A DNA stretch of 64,000 nt from Tridacna crocea (Eukaryota; Mollusca; Bivalvia; Cardiida; Cardiidae). The notes under the pieces are model-generated. The model searched no databases and was not told the origin of the DNA. It saw only the letters and a list, made by a program, of their open reading frames with translations. The translations under genes and the position numbers were made by a program. The stretch lies in the NCBI GenBank assembly GCA_943736015.1, contig OX031073.1, positions 23,463,210 to 23,527,209 of the forward strand, given 5' to 3'. Below, piece after piece: positions 32,657-42,845 of the stretch (its first letter is position 1; every line of letters starts with the position of its first letter).

Positions 32657-32885
32657 ATAACCCATTACCACACAATCCTTATTTTTGACGACGCTGAGAA
32701 AGAAGCCTTTACAAAACATTGTTTGAAAAGGAGAAAATGCTGGTAACCAGCATTTTCTCCATATCTCACAATGTTTTCTATCCTTTACAAAACAAATTTC
32801 AAATTGCCAGTCAATTTTATTTTGTCGTCTGCAAATCCTTTAAATTTGGACAAATAAAAAATTTTGTCGTTTGGTAATGAGGTAA
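32657..32885 (+). mobile_element. HP225-A1 full copy
   Basis: ATAACCCATTACCACACAAT start; ends GTAATGAGGTAA. The stem right arm is decayed (CTCCATATCTCAC). Confidence 0.87.
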
Positions 32886-33336
32886 CACTTTACCTCACAA
32901 TCTTGTCTTAACTCTTTACCAAACGACAAAAATTTTAGACTGGTCCAAGTTCAAAGCATTTGCAGACAACAAAATAAAAGTGACTGAAAATTTTAAATTT
33001 GTTTTGGGAAGGATAGAAAAAAAATTGTGGGAAAAGGAGAAAATGCTGGTTACCACCAATTTCTCCTTTTCCCTCAATGTTATCAGAAGTTGTTTTTTTT
33101 TTCTCAGAGTCGTAAAGTCGGGATTGTGTGGTAAAGAGTTAAAATGACCCTGAGGAGGAAGGCTTTTGAAAACTTTGTCAGAAAAAGGAGAAAATGCTGG
33201 TAACTAGCATTTTCTCCTTTTCCAGCAATGTTTTCTACCCGTTCACAACCAAACAGGCATGATTCAAACCACACGTGAATTTCAAATTTTGAAATGCTTT
33301 CAATTTGGGTATCTAAACTTTTGTCATTTGGCAAAT
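32882..33336 (+). mobile_element. HP225-A copy split by a nested HP225-A2
   Basis: ACACTTTACCTCACAATCTT before the insert; AATGACCCTGAGGAGGAAGG and the full stem after it. The terminus is decayed. Confidence 0.82.
32908..33142 (-). mobile_element. HP225-A2 copy nested in another copy
   Basis: TTAA both ends; T-rich expansion in the left arm (AGTTGTTTTTTTTTCTC). Confidence 0.9.
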
Positions 33337-33367
33337 TTTCCTGTTGTTCTTAAAGAAAAGCTTGATT

Positions 33368-33704
33368 TTAAGGTAAGACCTGTGTAATGCACTTTCAGTG
33401 AACATGGGGCAAAATTTTTAATTGGTTGATAAATGAGGATAAATAAGGATTTATGCAGAAATAATATTTTTGCACATTTCTAACAAATCAGAAATTCCAT
33501 TTATGCCTCAATTTTGAAATTATTTTTTGATACTTTTGTTAGTTTTCTGAAAAGGGAGGTAATTATCATCTCTTTTTAAATTGAGAACATAGTGGTAATT
33601 GAGAACAATGTAGTTCAATAATACTCATTTTTTATTATAGCTAATTTTGCCTGATGATATTTTAGTGAAAATAGCTGTTTTCCATTACACAGGTCTTACC
33701 TTAA
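33368..33704. mobile_element. 329-bp TTAA element with 18-bp inverted ends
   Basis: GGTAAGACCTGTGTAATG (33372-33389) and its exact complement (33683-33700) are bounded by TTAA at 33368-33371 and 33701-33704. No coding capacity; unrelated to HP225 apart from the TTAA target. Confidence 0.85.
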
Positions 33705-33929
33705 CCCAGTACCACACAATCTCTACTTTTGACGCCCCTGAGAAAGAAGCCTTTAGAAAACACAGTGGGAAAAGGAGAAAATGCTGGTAACCAGCATTTT
33801 CTCCTTTTCCCACCATGTTTACTACCCTTCCCTACACAAATTTCAAATTTTCAGTCACTTTTATTTTGTCGTCTGCGAATGCTTTCAATTTGGATAAACC
33901 TAAAATTTTGTCGTGTGGTAATGAGTTAA
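33701..33929 (+). mobile_element. HP225-A1 full copy, 229 bp
   Basis: TTAA both ends; the first TTAA is the right target duplication of the 33368-33704 element. Confidence 0.95.
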
Positions 33930-34180
33930 CAGCAGTTACTTAGTATTTGGCTAGCATGTAAATTCCTTGTGCCTTTTAGGAATCGCTGAATGTGCTGGCT
34001 TTTGACCTACTTTTTGGCATCGATAACAAATGAATGAATAAAAATTTGAGATTGGTAAAAAAATGTAGGCATGTTTATTCTAATGCCTGCTGCCTATTTG
34101 CTTTCAAATTTACTCAGTTTGTCTTTTTTATAAGAAATTAAATTTTGTTAATAAGATATATCTTGCTTTTCTTATTTCAG

Positions 34181-34264
34181 CGCTGACCAGGCTCTTGATA
34201 GGTTTGCAATGAAGCGTTTCTATGACGATAAGCTTGGAGGACTTCCCCAGCCCTCACAGAGAAG
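34181..34264 (+). CDS. tns: Tensin exon: end of phosphatase domain
   Basis: Completes ASADQALDRFAMKRFYDDK and continues to LPQPSQRR, nearly identical to vertebrate tensin in this helix pair. Acceptor is cttatttcag and donor gtacga. A fold-back repeat begins about 10 bp after the donor (34274). Confidence 0.96.
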
Positions 34265-34273
34265 GTACGAGTA

Positions 34274-34518
34274 TATGGCTTGCAACACACGAAAAGGGGC
34301 ATTCGGACATCTGCGTAAAGTGTCGTTTTCGGATCAGCCTGTGCAGTCCGCGCAGGCTAATCTGAAACGACACTTTCCATTTTTATGCAATTTTCTGTTT
34401 TGCACAAGTGTACTGTAGCACAAAATCAAATGCAATCGTGAAGTGCCGTCTTGGATTGATCCGAGACAACACTTTACGCAAATGTCGGAATGTCCTTTTT
34501 CCCATGTTGCAAGCCATA
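34274..34518. mobile_element. Fold-back element, TATGGCTTGCAACA ends
   Basis: Ends TATGGCTTGCAACA and TGTTGCAAGCCATA; inside are CATTCGGACATCTGCGTAAA with an inverse at the other end, and the palindromic CAGCCTGTGCAGTCCGCGCA. A second member is at 59337-59601. Starts 9 bp after a tensin donor. Confidence 0.8.
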
Positions 34519-34582
34519 AAGAAATGAGCTTTACTCTGGCAAAAAGGGGAGCATAATGCAATCTCCATGATCCTTGGTAGAA

Positions 34583-34999
34583 AGTAACTCGTTACCAAAA
34601 GACAAGATGATGGACTTATCTACATTGAAAGCATTTGGAGGCAAAAAATTTAATGTTGCTAAGATGCCAAATTCTGTATCTGATAGGGTAGAAAAGACAT
34701 TGTGGGAAATGGAGAAAATGCTAGCCTTTTCTTTTAGGGTAATTAACTCTACCAAACAATCCCGACTTTTACAAACCTGAGAAGAAAGCCTTTTGAAAAC
34801 ATTGGGGGAAAAGGAGAAAATGCTGGTAAATGGCATTTTCTCTTTTGCCGGCAATGTTTTCTACCCTCCCCCCCCAAAAAAAATTCAATTTTTCAGTCAT
34901 ATTTATTTTGTTGTCTGCAAATGCTTTCCATTTTGACCATTCTAAAATTTTCTTGTATGGTAAAGAGTTCAAGGTTGGAATTATGTGGTAAAGACTTAA
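34583..34999 (-). mobile_element. HP225-A4-like copy split by a nested HP225-A2
   Basis: GTAACTCGTTACCAAAAGAC to TTTTAGGGTAA, then resumes after the insert as GGTTGGAATTATGTGGTAAA. Half the stem is missing. Confidence 0.78.
34743..34971 (+). mobile_element. HP225-A2 full copy, nested, 229 bp
   Basis: TTAA on the left, TTCA on the right; a C/A-rich slip in the right arm (CCCTCCCCCCCCAAAA). Confidence 0.88.
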
Positions 35000-35036
35000 T
35001 GTGGCACACATGATTTGATTTTTTTGTACAAAAGCT

Positions 35037-35265
35037 TTAACCCTTTACCCCATGAGGCATTTCTGTGGTATCTCTAATTGACCCTAAAAATCAGCAAGGA
35101 TGAAGCCGCTTCTTATGTGTATATGACACCTTTTGATAGCATAGAAAACATTGTGACAAAAGGTGAAATTGCCCGTCACGAGCAATTTCACCTTTTGCCA
35201 CAATGTTTTCCAAAGGCTCCTACAAGCAATGTGTAGAAATGAGTATCTATGGAGTAAAGGGTTAA
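35037..35265 (-). mobile_element. HP225-B full copy, 229 bp
   Basis: TTAACCCTTTACCCCATGAG to GGAGTAAAGGGTTAA. Confidence 0.95.
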
Positions 35266-35384
35266 ATACACTGTTGGAAAAAGGAGACGATGCTGGTTAC
35301 CAGCATTTTCTTCTATTTTCCACATTGTTTTCAAAGGCTTTTACACTACCTCAAGGTGGTTAAAACGGGGATTTGTTTTGTGAA
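35262..35384 (-). mobile_element. HP225-A right part, truncated
   Basis: ACTGTTGGAAAAAGGAG stem and left arm AAAACGGGGATTTGTTTTG; the other arm is absent. Confidence 0.7.
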
Positions 35385-35608
35385 CCCTTTACCACTTGGC
35401 AAAACTTTAGACGTATCCAAATGAAAGGATTTGCTGACAACAATGTCATAGTGGCTCACATGACGCAGCTTCCCTTTGATAGAGTCGAAAACTTTGTGGG
35501 AAAAGGAGAAAATGCTGGTTACCAGCATTTTCTCCTTTTCCCACATTGTTTTCAAAAGGCTTCTTCCTCAGGGTCGTCAAATGTTGTTGTTTTGTGGTTA
35601 AGGGTTAA
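35381..35608 (-). mobile_element. HP225-A4 full copy
   Basis: TGAACCCTTTACCACTTGGC to AGGGTTAA; TTTGATAGAGTCGAAAAC arm. Confidence 0.93.
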
Positions 35609-35791
35609 AGGTTAGAGAAATGGTGGATATGTTTGTTATCTGTCATCTGTGTGATAGATTAGGGAAAAATTATTTCCTGCAAGGAATGGCAACATCCAGC
35701 CATCTATCAATTTCTGTTGACATTGGCAGCCATTTATGTAATTTGACCATTCCTATAGTTCTTACCTGATGAAGCAATGAGGGAAATTGCA

Positions 35792-36021
35792 TTAACCCTT
35801 AACCAAACAATCCTGACTTTTATCAACCCTGAGAAAGAAGCCTTTTAAAAACTTTGTGGCAAAAAGGAGAAAATGCTGGTAACCAGTGTTTTCTCTTTTT
35901 CCAACAATGTTTTCTACCCTTTACAAAACAAATTTCAAATTTTCAGTCACTTTTATTTTGTCGTCTGGAAATGCTTTTGATTTGGGACAAGCCTAAAATA
36001 TTATGTTTGGTAATGAGTTAA
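35792..36021 (+). mobile_element. HP225-A1 full copy
   Basis: TTAA both ends; stem left arm reads TTTGTGGCAAAAAGG. Confidence 0.93.
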
Positions 36022-36053
36022 ATGACCCTGATGAAGAAAGGAGGGAAATTATA

Positions 36054-36269
36054 TTAAACCTTTACTAAACAATCCAGACTTTTAATCACCCTGAGAAAGA
36101 AGCCTTTTAAAGACATTGTGGCAAAAGGAGAAAATGTTGGTAACCAGCATTTTCTCCTTTTCCCACAATAGTTTCTACCCTTTACAAAACAAATTTCAAA
36201 TTGTCAGTCACTTTTATTTTGTCGTCCGGAAATGCTTTTGATTTGGACAATTCTAAAATATTGTTTTAA
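36054..36269 (+). mobile_element. HP225-A1 copy, 3' terminus missing
   Basis: TTAAACCTTTACTAAACAAT start; the last 12 bp before the TTAA are absent. Confidence 0.85.
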
Positions 36270-36498
36270 AAGAATACTTGCACAAGGAAATCTTGGTTTT
36301 GTTGTGGCTAAAAAATTGATAAAATATGGGATTGTGTTTGGTAATGTACTGCAGAGCCCCAGCTTGGTACTTTTGATTTCTAGGAAAGACAAGTAAGCTG
36401 ATGCTGTGATGTGATTGCAATGCTTGGTTTTCATGACTTTGTTCATTGAATCACCTTGGAATTTTTTAGTTAACTTCTTGATTAAATTATATTCACAG

Positions 36499-36672
36499 AT
36501 ATGTTCATTATTTTGCGGGTCTACTCTCCGGTGCAATACAGATCAACAACAGCGCCCTCTACCTTCACCACATACTGATACACGGCGTACCAAATTTCGA
36601 CACAAAAGGTGGCTGTCGCCCTTTCATCAAGGTGTACCAGGGAATGCACCCCATCTTCACATCCGGCGTCTA
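36499..36672 (+). CDS. tns: Tensin exon: phosphatase to C2 junction
   Basis: Reads [20 protein letters not shown], then [20 protein letters not shown] and [16 protein letters not shown]. The segments [15 protein letters not shown] and the YQ.M.P.(Y/F)TSG block are the first C2 strands of the PTEN/tensin C2 domain. It ends in split codon TA, completed by C (Tyr). Confidence 0.97.
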
Positions 36673-36727
36673 GTAAGTATTGGTCACCATTGAAAAGTTA
36701 CGCATACAATACCACTATAAGTTTGAT

Positions 36728-36843
36728 TTAACCTTGTACCACACAATCCCAAGTTTTAACGACCCCTGGAAAAAAGCCTTTTGAAAACATTGTGGGAAAA
36801 GGAGAAAACGCTGTTAACCACAATGTTTTCTTTTCTGTCAAGT
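36728..36843 (+). mobile_element. HP225-A2 copy, truncated
   Basis: TTAACCTTGTACCACACAAT start; stem tip and right arm missing. Confidence 0.72.
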
Positions 36844-36865
36844 TTTATGGAAGTATTATATTGTC

Positions 36866-37094
36866 TTAACTGTTTACCAAACGACAAAATTTCGGACTGG
36901 TTCTAATTGAAAGCACTTGCAGACGCCAAATTAAACATAACTCAAAGATTGAAATTTGTTTCTAGCAGGGTAGAAAACATTGTGGGAAAAGGAGAAAATG
37001 CTGGTTACCAGCATTTTCTCCTTTTCCCACAATGTTGTAAAAAGGATTCTATCTCAGGGTTGTGAAAACCAGCAATTGTTTGGTAAAGGGTTAA
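36866..37094 (-). mobile_element. HP225-A3 full copy, 229 bp
   Basis: TTAA both ends; intact stem except one change before TTGTAAAAAGG. Confidence 0.95.
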
Positions 37095-37099
37095 ATTTT

Positions 37100-37146
37100 A
37101 TTTAATTTAGACTGGCTCAAAATGTGTCTGTTTAGTAAAGAGTTAA
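37100..37146 (+). mobile_element. HP225-A right terminus remnant
   Basis: TTTAGACTGGCTCAAAATGT to GTAAAGAGTTAA only. Confidence 0.55.
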
Positions 37147-37367
37147 CCCATTACCACACAGTCCCTACTTTTGAAGACCCTGAGAAAGAAGTCTTCAGAA
37201 AACATGGTGAGAAAATGCTGGTAACCAGCATTTTCTCCTTTTCCCACAATGTTTTCTACCCTTCACAAAACAAATTTCAAATTTTTAGTCACTTTTATTT
37301 TGCTGTCTGCAAATGCTTTCAATTTGGACCAGTGAAAAATTTTGTTGTTCAGTAGAGAAAGAGTTAA
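37143..37367 (+). mobile_element. HP225-A1 copy, short stem
   Basis: Part of the left stem is missing (GTGAGAAAATGCTGG); TTAA both ends. Confidence 0.9.
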
Positions 37368-37643
37368 TATCTATACTATTCACATATGTGGCTTTCCCAT
37401 GGTTAATGTCTGTAAACAATGTGAAAACTGGTCCATATAAATGTCTAAATTGTTGTTTAAGTTTTTGATTTATCTATTTTTGTAGACTGGATTTCACAGC
37501 CCAGGAAATATTATTGACATTTAGTGCACTGTTTAATTCTTTCTTTCTTGATTATTGAAAGATAGGTTTGAAATGTTCTATTTTAATACGCTATTTGATT
37601 GGCTGCACATGTTTTCATCGCCTCCAACCCTTTGTGTGGTGAA

Positions 37644-38037
37644 CTAAACCTTTACCTCACAATTCCAGTGACCCTGAGGAAAATTATTTTGAAAGCATTA
37701 TGGGAAAAGGAGAAAATGCTGGTAACCAGCATTTTCTCCTTTTCCCATAATGTTTTCTATCCTATCAAAAACAAAGTCAATTCTATTAGTCAAGGTCATT
37801 ATTCAATATTTGATGTCTGCAAAGACTTACAGTTTGGATTAGTCTATAATTTTCAAACAGAGCTCCAGATAAGAGGGAATGATGGCATTACAAAACCCAC
37901 TGTTGTGGGTACTCATTAGAATCTTCTTATGAGTATCCACAGCATAGGGTTTAGCATGAAATTGATATTGTCAAGTTTTGAAATCGAAATCTCTCCGCCT
38001 GTCATGAGCTCTGATTTAGTTGTTTTGTAAAGGGTTA
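37644..38037 (+). mobile_element. HP225-A4 copy interrupted by another element
   Basis: Runs to GTCTATAATTTTCAAA, then foreign DNA, then TTGTTTTGTAAAGGGTTAA. The stem has matched changes GCATTATGGG / CCCATAATG. Confidence 0.82.
37858..38012. mobile_element. Insertion of about 155 bp with CAGAGCTC ends
   Basis: CAGAGCTCCAGATAAGAGG at one side and GAGCTCTG at the other give an 8-bp inverted terminus. Target duplication unclear. Family not identified. Confidence 0.5.
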
Positions 38038-38052
38038 ATAAGATCAACATTT

Positions 38053-38282
38053 TTAAATCTTTACCACACAATCCTGACTTTTAACGACCCTGAGAATGAA
38101 GCCTTCTGAAAACACTGTGGAAAAAGGAGAAAATGCTGGTAACCAGCATTTTCTCCTTTTCTAACGATGTTTTCTTCCCTTCTGAAAATAAATTTCAAAT
38201 TTCTGGTCATTTTTATCTTGTTATCTGCAAAATGTTTTCCATTTGGACCAGTCTAAAATTTTGTCGATTGGTAAAGAGTTAA
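38053..38282 (+). mobile_element. HP225-A2 full copy
   Basis: TTAAATCTTTACCACACAAT to GTCGATTGGTAAAGAGTTAA. Confidence 0.92.
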
Positions 38283-38342
38283 TTAGGAAGAACAGAAGAA
38301 TGTTTCAATTTGTTTTGGCCAGAATTTGATGTAGGGTAGTTG

Positions 38343-38403
38343 ACAATGTAAACTTAAGATCAGACTATAGGTTTTTGTGCAGTCTGATTGTGATCTAAAC
38401 TGT
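38343..38403. mobile_element. GATCAGACTGCA palindrome element
   Basis: TAAGATCAGACTATAGG and TGCAGTCTGATTGTGATCTA. Confidence 0.55.
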
Positions 38404-38435
38404 CGTTAAAGCCAACAATTTATATACGGTAGTTG

Positions 38436-38599
38436 TTAATCTTTTGGCTGTTAAGCGTAACTCACTGACTTTTTGCGAACTGTGTAGATCAAGATCAGAC
38501 TGCTCAGAACGTGCAGTCTGATCTTTGATCTACTCTGTCTGATAAGGAGATATTATTCCCCAAAACGTAACTTTGAGGCAGCAATATTTGGGTTTTTAA
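38436..38599. mobile_element. GATCAGACTGCA element bounded by TTAA
   Basis: TTAATCTTTTGGCTGTTAAG, then GATCAAGATCAGACTGCTCA with its complement, then AAGGAGATATTATTCCCCAA, ending at the TTAA shared with the next HP225. Confidence 0.72.
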
Positions 38600-38822
38600 C
38601 CCTTTACCAAACAAAAAATTTTAGACCAGTCTAAACTGAAAGCTCCTGCAGACAACAAAATAAACGTAACTCAAAAATTGAAGTTCGTTTCCAGCATGGT
38701 AGAAAACATTTTGGGAAAAGGAGAAAATGCTGGCTACCAGCATTTTCTCCTTTTCCCACAATGTTTTCAAAAGATTTCTATATAAAGGTTGTAAAAACCA
38801 GGGATTGTTTAGTAACGGTTAA
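38596..38822 (-). mobile_element. HP225-A3 full copy
   Basis: TTAA both ends; stem centre GGCTACC. Confidence 0.93.
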
Positions 38823-39122
38823 TAGAGCTCTAAGGGATAACAAAGATAGGTGAAATCGTGAATGCATCAAATTGTATTTTATTAAAGATAATGAAAAGGA
38901 TAATAAATCAGAGAAACGGAAATTTGTTTTTCTGCACGGGGGCAGGTACAGGTAATTTAATTTTGAAATTTGTTGAGTTTTCAGCCTTGGCCTGGTATTT
39001 TGACTCAAGCTATTTTTAGACTTCAATCAATTATGGTACCGGCTATTTATAAACATTGCTCAGATTAGTACAATGAAATTTATGAGATCATTTAATTAAA
39101 AGAAAGGAAAGATATTGTCCCC
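38823..39122. other. Intronic stretch, nothing recognised
   Basis: AT-rich; no repeat or exon identified. Confidence 0.4.
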
Positions 39123-39342
39123 TTAACTCTTTAACAAACGACAAAATTTTAGACTGTTCCAAGTTGAAAGGATTTGCAGAGAAGAAAATTAACAGGACGT
39201 AAAAATCGAAATTTGTTCTGGAAAGGGAAGAAAACATTGTGGGAAAAGGAGAAAATGCTGGTCACCAGCATTTTCTCCTTTTCCCACAATGTTTTCAAAA
39301 GGTTTGGCTGTAAAAACCAGGGATTGTTTGGGAAAGGGTTAA
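39123..39342 (-). mobile_element. HP225-A3 copy
   Basis: TTAACTCTTTAACAAACGAC to GGGAAAGGGTTAA; the left arm is shortened by about 10 bp. Confidence 0.9.
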
Positions 39343-39416
39343 CTCTTTATGACATGATACTGAGTTTTGACGTCCTTGAGAGTGAAGGTTTTTGAAAACA
39401 TTGTGGGAAAAGGAGC
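39339..39416 (+). mobile_element. HP225-A left part joined to a SINE
   Basis: Left arm and half stem end at GGAAAAGGAG, followed directly by SINE sequence. Confidence 0.7.
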
Positions 39417-39650
39417 ATATGCGCAGCTCAGCCGATATGTTGCAGGGGGTTTGATGTTAGCCATTGCAACAGGACCCCATCAACTGTCGGTGCATATCAG
39501 TATTTCGATGGTTATGTTGAAAAACATCCAGTTGCTTTGGAGGAATATGTTGAAAGGTATTGGAGAATGAAACTGAAGGAAAACATTGATAGGTACTGAA
39601 GGAAAACATTGATAGGTGCTCTGGCCTGCATGATATAGAATATTAGAAAT
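39417..39650 (+). mobile_element. SINE body, CAACAGGATTCATTCC type
   Basis: GCCATTGCAACAGGACCCCA, TTGCTTTGGAGGAATATG and GATAGGTGCTCTGGCCTGCA align in order with 42846-43170. GGAAAACATTGATAGGT is doubled. Confidence 0.6.
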
Positions 39651-39727
39651 GACTTTTAACAGAATACAAACAAAACGCTAATGAAATTTCATGTCCAAAT
39701 AAGAGAAGAAAACTAGAAACAATGAAG

Positions 39728-39959
39728 TTCATTCGTTACCAAATGGAAAAAATTATATACTGGTCCAAATTGAAACCATTTGCAGACAACAAAATAAATG
39801 TGGCTCAAAAATTAAAAATTGCTTTGGAAAGGGTAGAAAACATTGTGGGAAAAGGAGAAAATGCTGGTTAACCAGCATTTTCTCCTTTTCCCACAATGTT
39901 TCAAAAAGGTTTCATTTGCAGGGTCGATAAAAGTTGGGTTTGTGTGGTAAACGAGTTAA
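39728..39959 (-). mobile_element. HP225-A2 full copy
   Basis: TTCATTCGTTACCAAATGGA to ACGAGTTAA; one extra base at the stem centre (GGTTAACC). Confidence 0.9.
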
Positions 39960-40130
39960 GTCACATCAAGGATGCAGTTATTTTTCTTTGCCTTCAAAGA
40001 TTTTTCTTACACTTTTTTTCAAGAAAAAAATGGAAGCCTTTGGCATCTGTACAAATCTTTGCCATTTTGCTGGAGATAAGTACAGACTTTCTTGTATCTC
40101 AGTTTATCAGATACCTGATGGATGATTCTA

Positions 40131-40195
40131 AACCCTTTACCTCCCAGTCCAATGTTTCAACAACCCACTACAAGAAATCTTTTGAGAAAAAAAAT
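40131..40195 (+). mobile_element. HP225-A left arm fragment
   Basis: AACCCTTTACCTCCCAGTCC...CAACCCACTACAAGAAATC only. Confidence 0.4.
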
Positions 40196-40216
40196 GTGAA
40201 TAAAGAAAAAGAAACC

Positions 40217-40420
40217 TGGGCCCGTATTCACCAACCATTCTTAAGAACGTTCTTTGTCTTGTTCTCCAGATTTTTCTACATTTGTATGTAACACAACTTC
40301 TGATAGGCTAAACCATTCTGGTTTAGCCTATCAGAAGTTTTGTTACTTACAAATGTAAAAAAATCTTGGAGAATAAGACTAAGAATATTCTCAAGAATGG
40401 TTGGTAAATACTGGCCCTGG
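40217..40420. mobile_element. Fold-back element, CTTCTGATTGGCTAAACC family, copy 1
   Basis: CCCGTATTCACCAACCATTC at one end and GAATGGTTGGTAAATACTGG at the other, with CTTCTGATAGGCTAAACC inverted around 40315: an almost complete 200-bp palindrome. Confidence 0.85.
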
Positions 40421-40432
40421 TAGCTTCATTGT

Positions 40433-40505
40433 TTTCTACCATTAAAAAGATACAAAATAACTTTTTGAGATACAAAGAATTTTTAGTCTGCAAATCCTTT
40501 CAGTT
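40433..40505 (+). mobile_element. HP225-A right-arm fragment
   Basis: GTTTTCTACC and TTAGTCTGCAAATCCTTTCA; stops at the next copy. Confidence 0.5.
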
Positions 40506-40735
40506 TAAACCTTTACCACAGTCCTGACTTTTAAGAAGCTCCGAGAAAGATTTTAAGCCTTTGAAAACATTGTGGGAAAAGGAGAAAATAATGGTAACCA
40601 GTATTTTCTCCTCTCCCACAATGTTTTCTACTATTTCCAAATCAAATTTCAATTTTTGATTCACTTTTATTTTGTTGTCTGCAAATGCTTTCAATTTGGA
40701 CTGGTCCACTATTTTGGCATTTGGTAAAGAGTTAA
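40505..40735 (+). mobile_element. HP225-A2 full copy
   Basis: TTAAACCTTTACCACAGTCC to GGTAAAGAGTTAA; extra bases in the left arm. Confidence 0.9.
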
Positions 40736-40879
40736 AGAAGAGTTATTCTTTCATTAAACAGAGATGAATTAATATGATTATTATAGTGGGCAATTCTTAT
40801 TATTGTGGGCACTGCACCTATCTTATATGGTCCTAAATTTTCTATGACAACAAATTAAATCTTGGAAATAATGATGATT

Positions 40880-41016
40880 TCTGACTTTGATAGAGGAGAA
40901 AATATTTTAGGAATAGAAAATTCTGGTTACCAGCATTTTCTACTTTTCCCCCAGTGTTTGCTACATCCTCCTTTCTCAGGGTCATTAAAAGTCCGGATTG
41001 TGTGGTAAAGGGTTTC
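40880..41016 (-). mobile_element. HP225-A right part, decayed
   Basis: GAAAATTCTGGTTACCAGCA and AAAAGTCCGGATTGTGTGG; the outer right arm is lost. Confidence 0.6.
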
Positions 41017-41168
41017 AAGTGAATTTATTGGAAAATGCCTGTATAACTGATGCATGCCAGCCTAATTTCTTGTAAGCTTTTTAGCTGCCAACTTTTCAAA
41101 CAAAACCCTGATAAACAGACAGTGTTTGTTTATAAAGAACCCAAATTGTCTAAATAGTCTAACATTGT

Positions 41169-41335
41169 TGGCGTTGCTCACTCGGGCTGCTTCTTCATTG
41201 GAAATGACCTATGCTCAGTAAAAAAGGGGGTTCAATTCATCTGGAAAAAGTGTCCACATTAATTAGTGATGCTGGCGAGGTTCATACGGGCTGCTTCTTC
41301 GTTGGGAATGATCCATGCTCTTCGAAAAGGGGGTT
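41169..41335. repeat. Direct repeat pair of about 60 bp
   Basis: CGGGCTGCTTCTTC.TTGG.AATGA and CTATGCTC...AAAAAGGGGGTT occur at 41169-41230 and 41271-41335. The second is followed by an HP225 insertion. Confidence 0.7.
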
Positions 41336-41567
41336 TAACCCTTTACCACACAATGACGACTTTTGACGACCTTTGGAAAGAAACCTTTTGAAAACATTGT
41401 AGGAAAAGGAGAAAAAGCTGGTAACCAGCATTTTCTCCTTTTCCTGTAATGTTTTCTACCCTATCAACTAGCAGTTGCACTATTTGAGTCACATTGAAAT
41501 TGTTGTCTGCAAATGCTTTCAATTTGGACCAGTCAAAAATTTTGTCATTTGCATGGTTATAAGTTAA
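41335..41567 (+). mobile_element. HP225-A4 full copy
   Basis: TTAACCCTTTACCACACAAT to TTATAAGTTAA. Confidence 0.92.
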
Positions 41568-41744
41568 TGTGTCTGCCAAAAGTTTTTACCCAAAGTTTCG
41601 CAAAAGGTTTTGCTGTCTGTGCAGGCTGAACTAGGCCAAAACCTCCTGCTATTGGTCAATTTTCTTGCATGTCGAAGGACCATTGTTCATCATAATTCAT
41701 TTAATTGTTAGACAAACAGAAATTTTTGGATCCGTAATCCTGTG

Positions 41745-41968
41745 ATAACTCTCTACCAAATGACAAAATTTCTAGACTTGTCCAAATCATTTGCAGATGA
41801 CAAAATAATAGTGACTGAAAGTTTGAAATTCGTTTTGAGGAGATTAGAAACATTGTGGGAAAAGGAGAAAATGCTGGTTACCAGCATTTTCTCTTTTTCC
41901 CACAATGTTTTCTAAAGGCATCTTTCTCAGGGTCATCAAAAAGTAGGGATTGTGTGGAAATGGGTTAA
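41745..41968 (-). mobile_element. HP225-A1 copy
   Basis: ATAACTCTCTACCAAATGAC to GGAAATGGGTTAA; a small gap in the right arm. Confidence 0.9.
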
Positions 41969-41998
41969 CTTGCTTAGAATCAAGTATCACGGAGATGC

Positions 41999-42228
41999 AT
42001 AACTCTTCACTGCACAATACAGACATTTTACGACCCATGGAAAGAAGCCTTTTGAAATATTGTGGGGAAAAGGGGAAAATAGTGGTAACCAGCTTTTTCT
42101 CCTTTTCCCACAATGTGTACTGCCCTATCAAAGAAAAATTTGCAGCATTTAAACCACTTTGAAATCGTCGTCTGCAAATGCTTTTAATTTGGACAAGGCT
42201 AAAATTTTATTGGCTGGTAAAGTGTTCA
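41999..42228 (+). mobile_element. HP225-A4 full copy
   Basis: ATAACTCTTCACTGCACAAT to GTAAAGTGTTCA. Confidence 0.88.
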
Positions 42229-42260
42229 GCCCCCTTTTGCTGGAGCAAGGCACATATGTA

Positions 42261-42489
42261 TTAACCCATTACCACTCAATCCCTACTTTTGACGCCCCAG
42301 AGAAAGAAGCCTTTTGAAAACACTGTGGGAAAAGGAGAAAATGCTGGTAACCAGCATTTTCTCCTTTTCCCACAATGTTTTCTACTCTTCACAAAACAAA
42401 TTTCAAATTTTCATTCACTTTTATTTTGTCGTCTGCAAATGCTTTCTATTTGGACAAGCCTAAAATTTTGTCGTTTGGTAATGAGTTAA
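42261..42489 (+). mobile_element. HP225-A1 full copy, 229 bp
   Basis: TTAA both ends, intact stem. The second TTAA starts the next copy. Confidence 0.96.
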
Positions 42490-42695
42490 CCCTTATCCCC
42501 ATAAGACATTTCTATGGTATCTCTTATTGACCCTAAATAACAGCAAGGAGGAAGCTTATGTGTATATGAAACCTTTTGATAGCATAGAAGACATTGTGGC
42601 AAAAGGTGAAATTGCTCGTCACCTTTTGCCACAACGTTTTCAAAAGGCTCCTACAAGCAATGCTTAGAAATGAGTATCTGTGGAGTAAGGGTTAA
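42486..42695 (-). mobile_element. HP225-B copy, short stem
   Basis: The tip and part of the right stem are missing (TTGCTCGTCACC). Confidence 0.9.
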
Positions 42696-42845
42696 GATGA
42701 AAGAGAAATAGCTGTCATCAACTTGTGTAATTAGTTTAGTGAAATAACTAAATGTACCCTCAATCTGATTTCAATCCCAGATGTTTTTACAGAGATTACA
42801 AATCGCAGATTACAAGTAAACAAATTTATGTACTACTATGAAATG

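Larger units (their letters stand above)
35765..36269 (+). repeat. Tandem segmental duplication containing two HP225-A1 copies
   Basis: The flank CCTGATGAAG.AA.GAGGGAAATT and the copy with private variants (CCTTTTAAA, TCTGGAAATGCTTTTGATTTGG-type) occur twice, near 35765-36021 and 36024-36269. Confidence 0.8.

Noticed and set aside
36415-36693. 92-codon plus frame covering the tensin exon 36499-36672 in another frame.
   Set aside because: The tensin frame matches the family and both splice phases; this one is a shadow.
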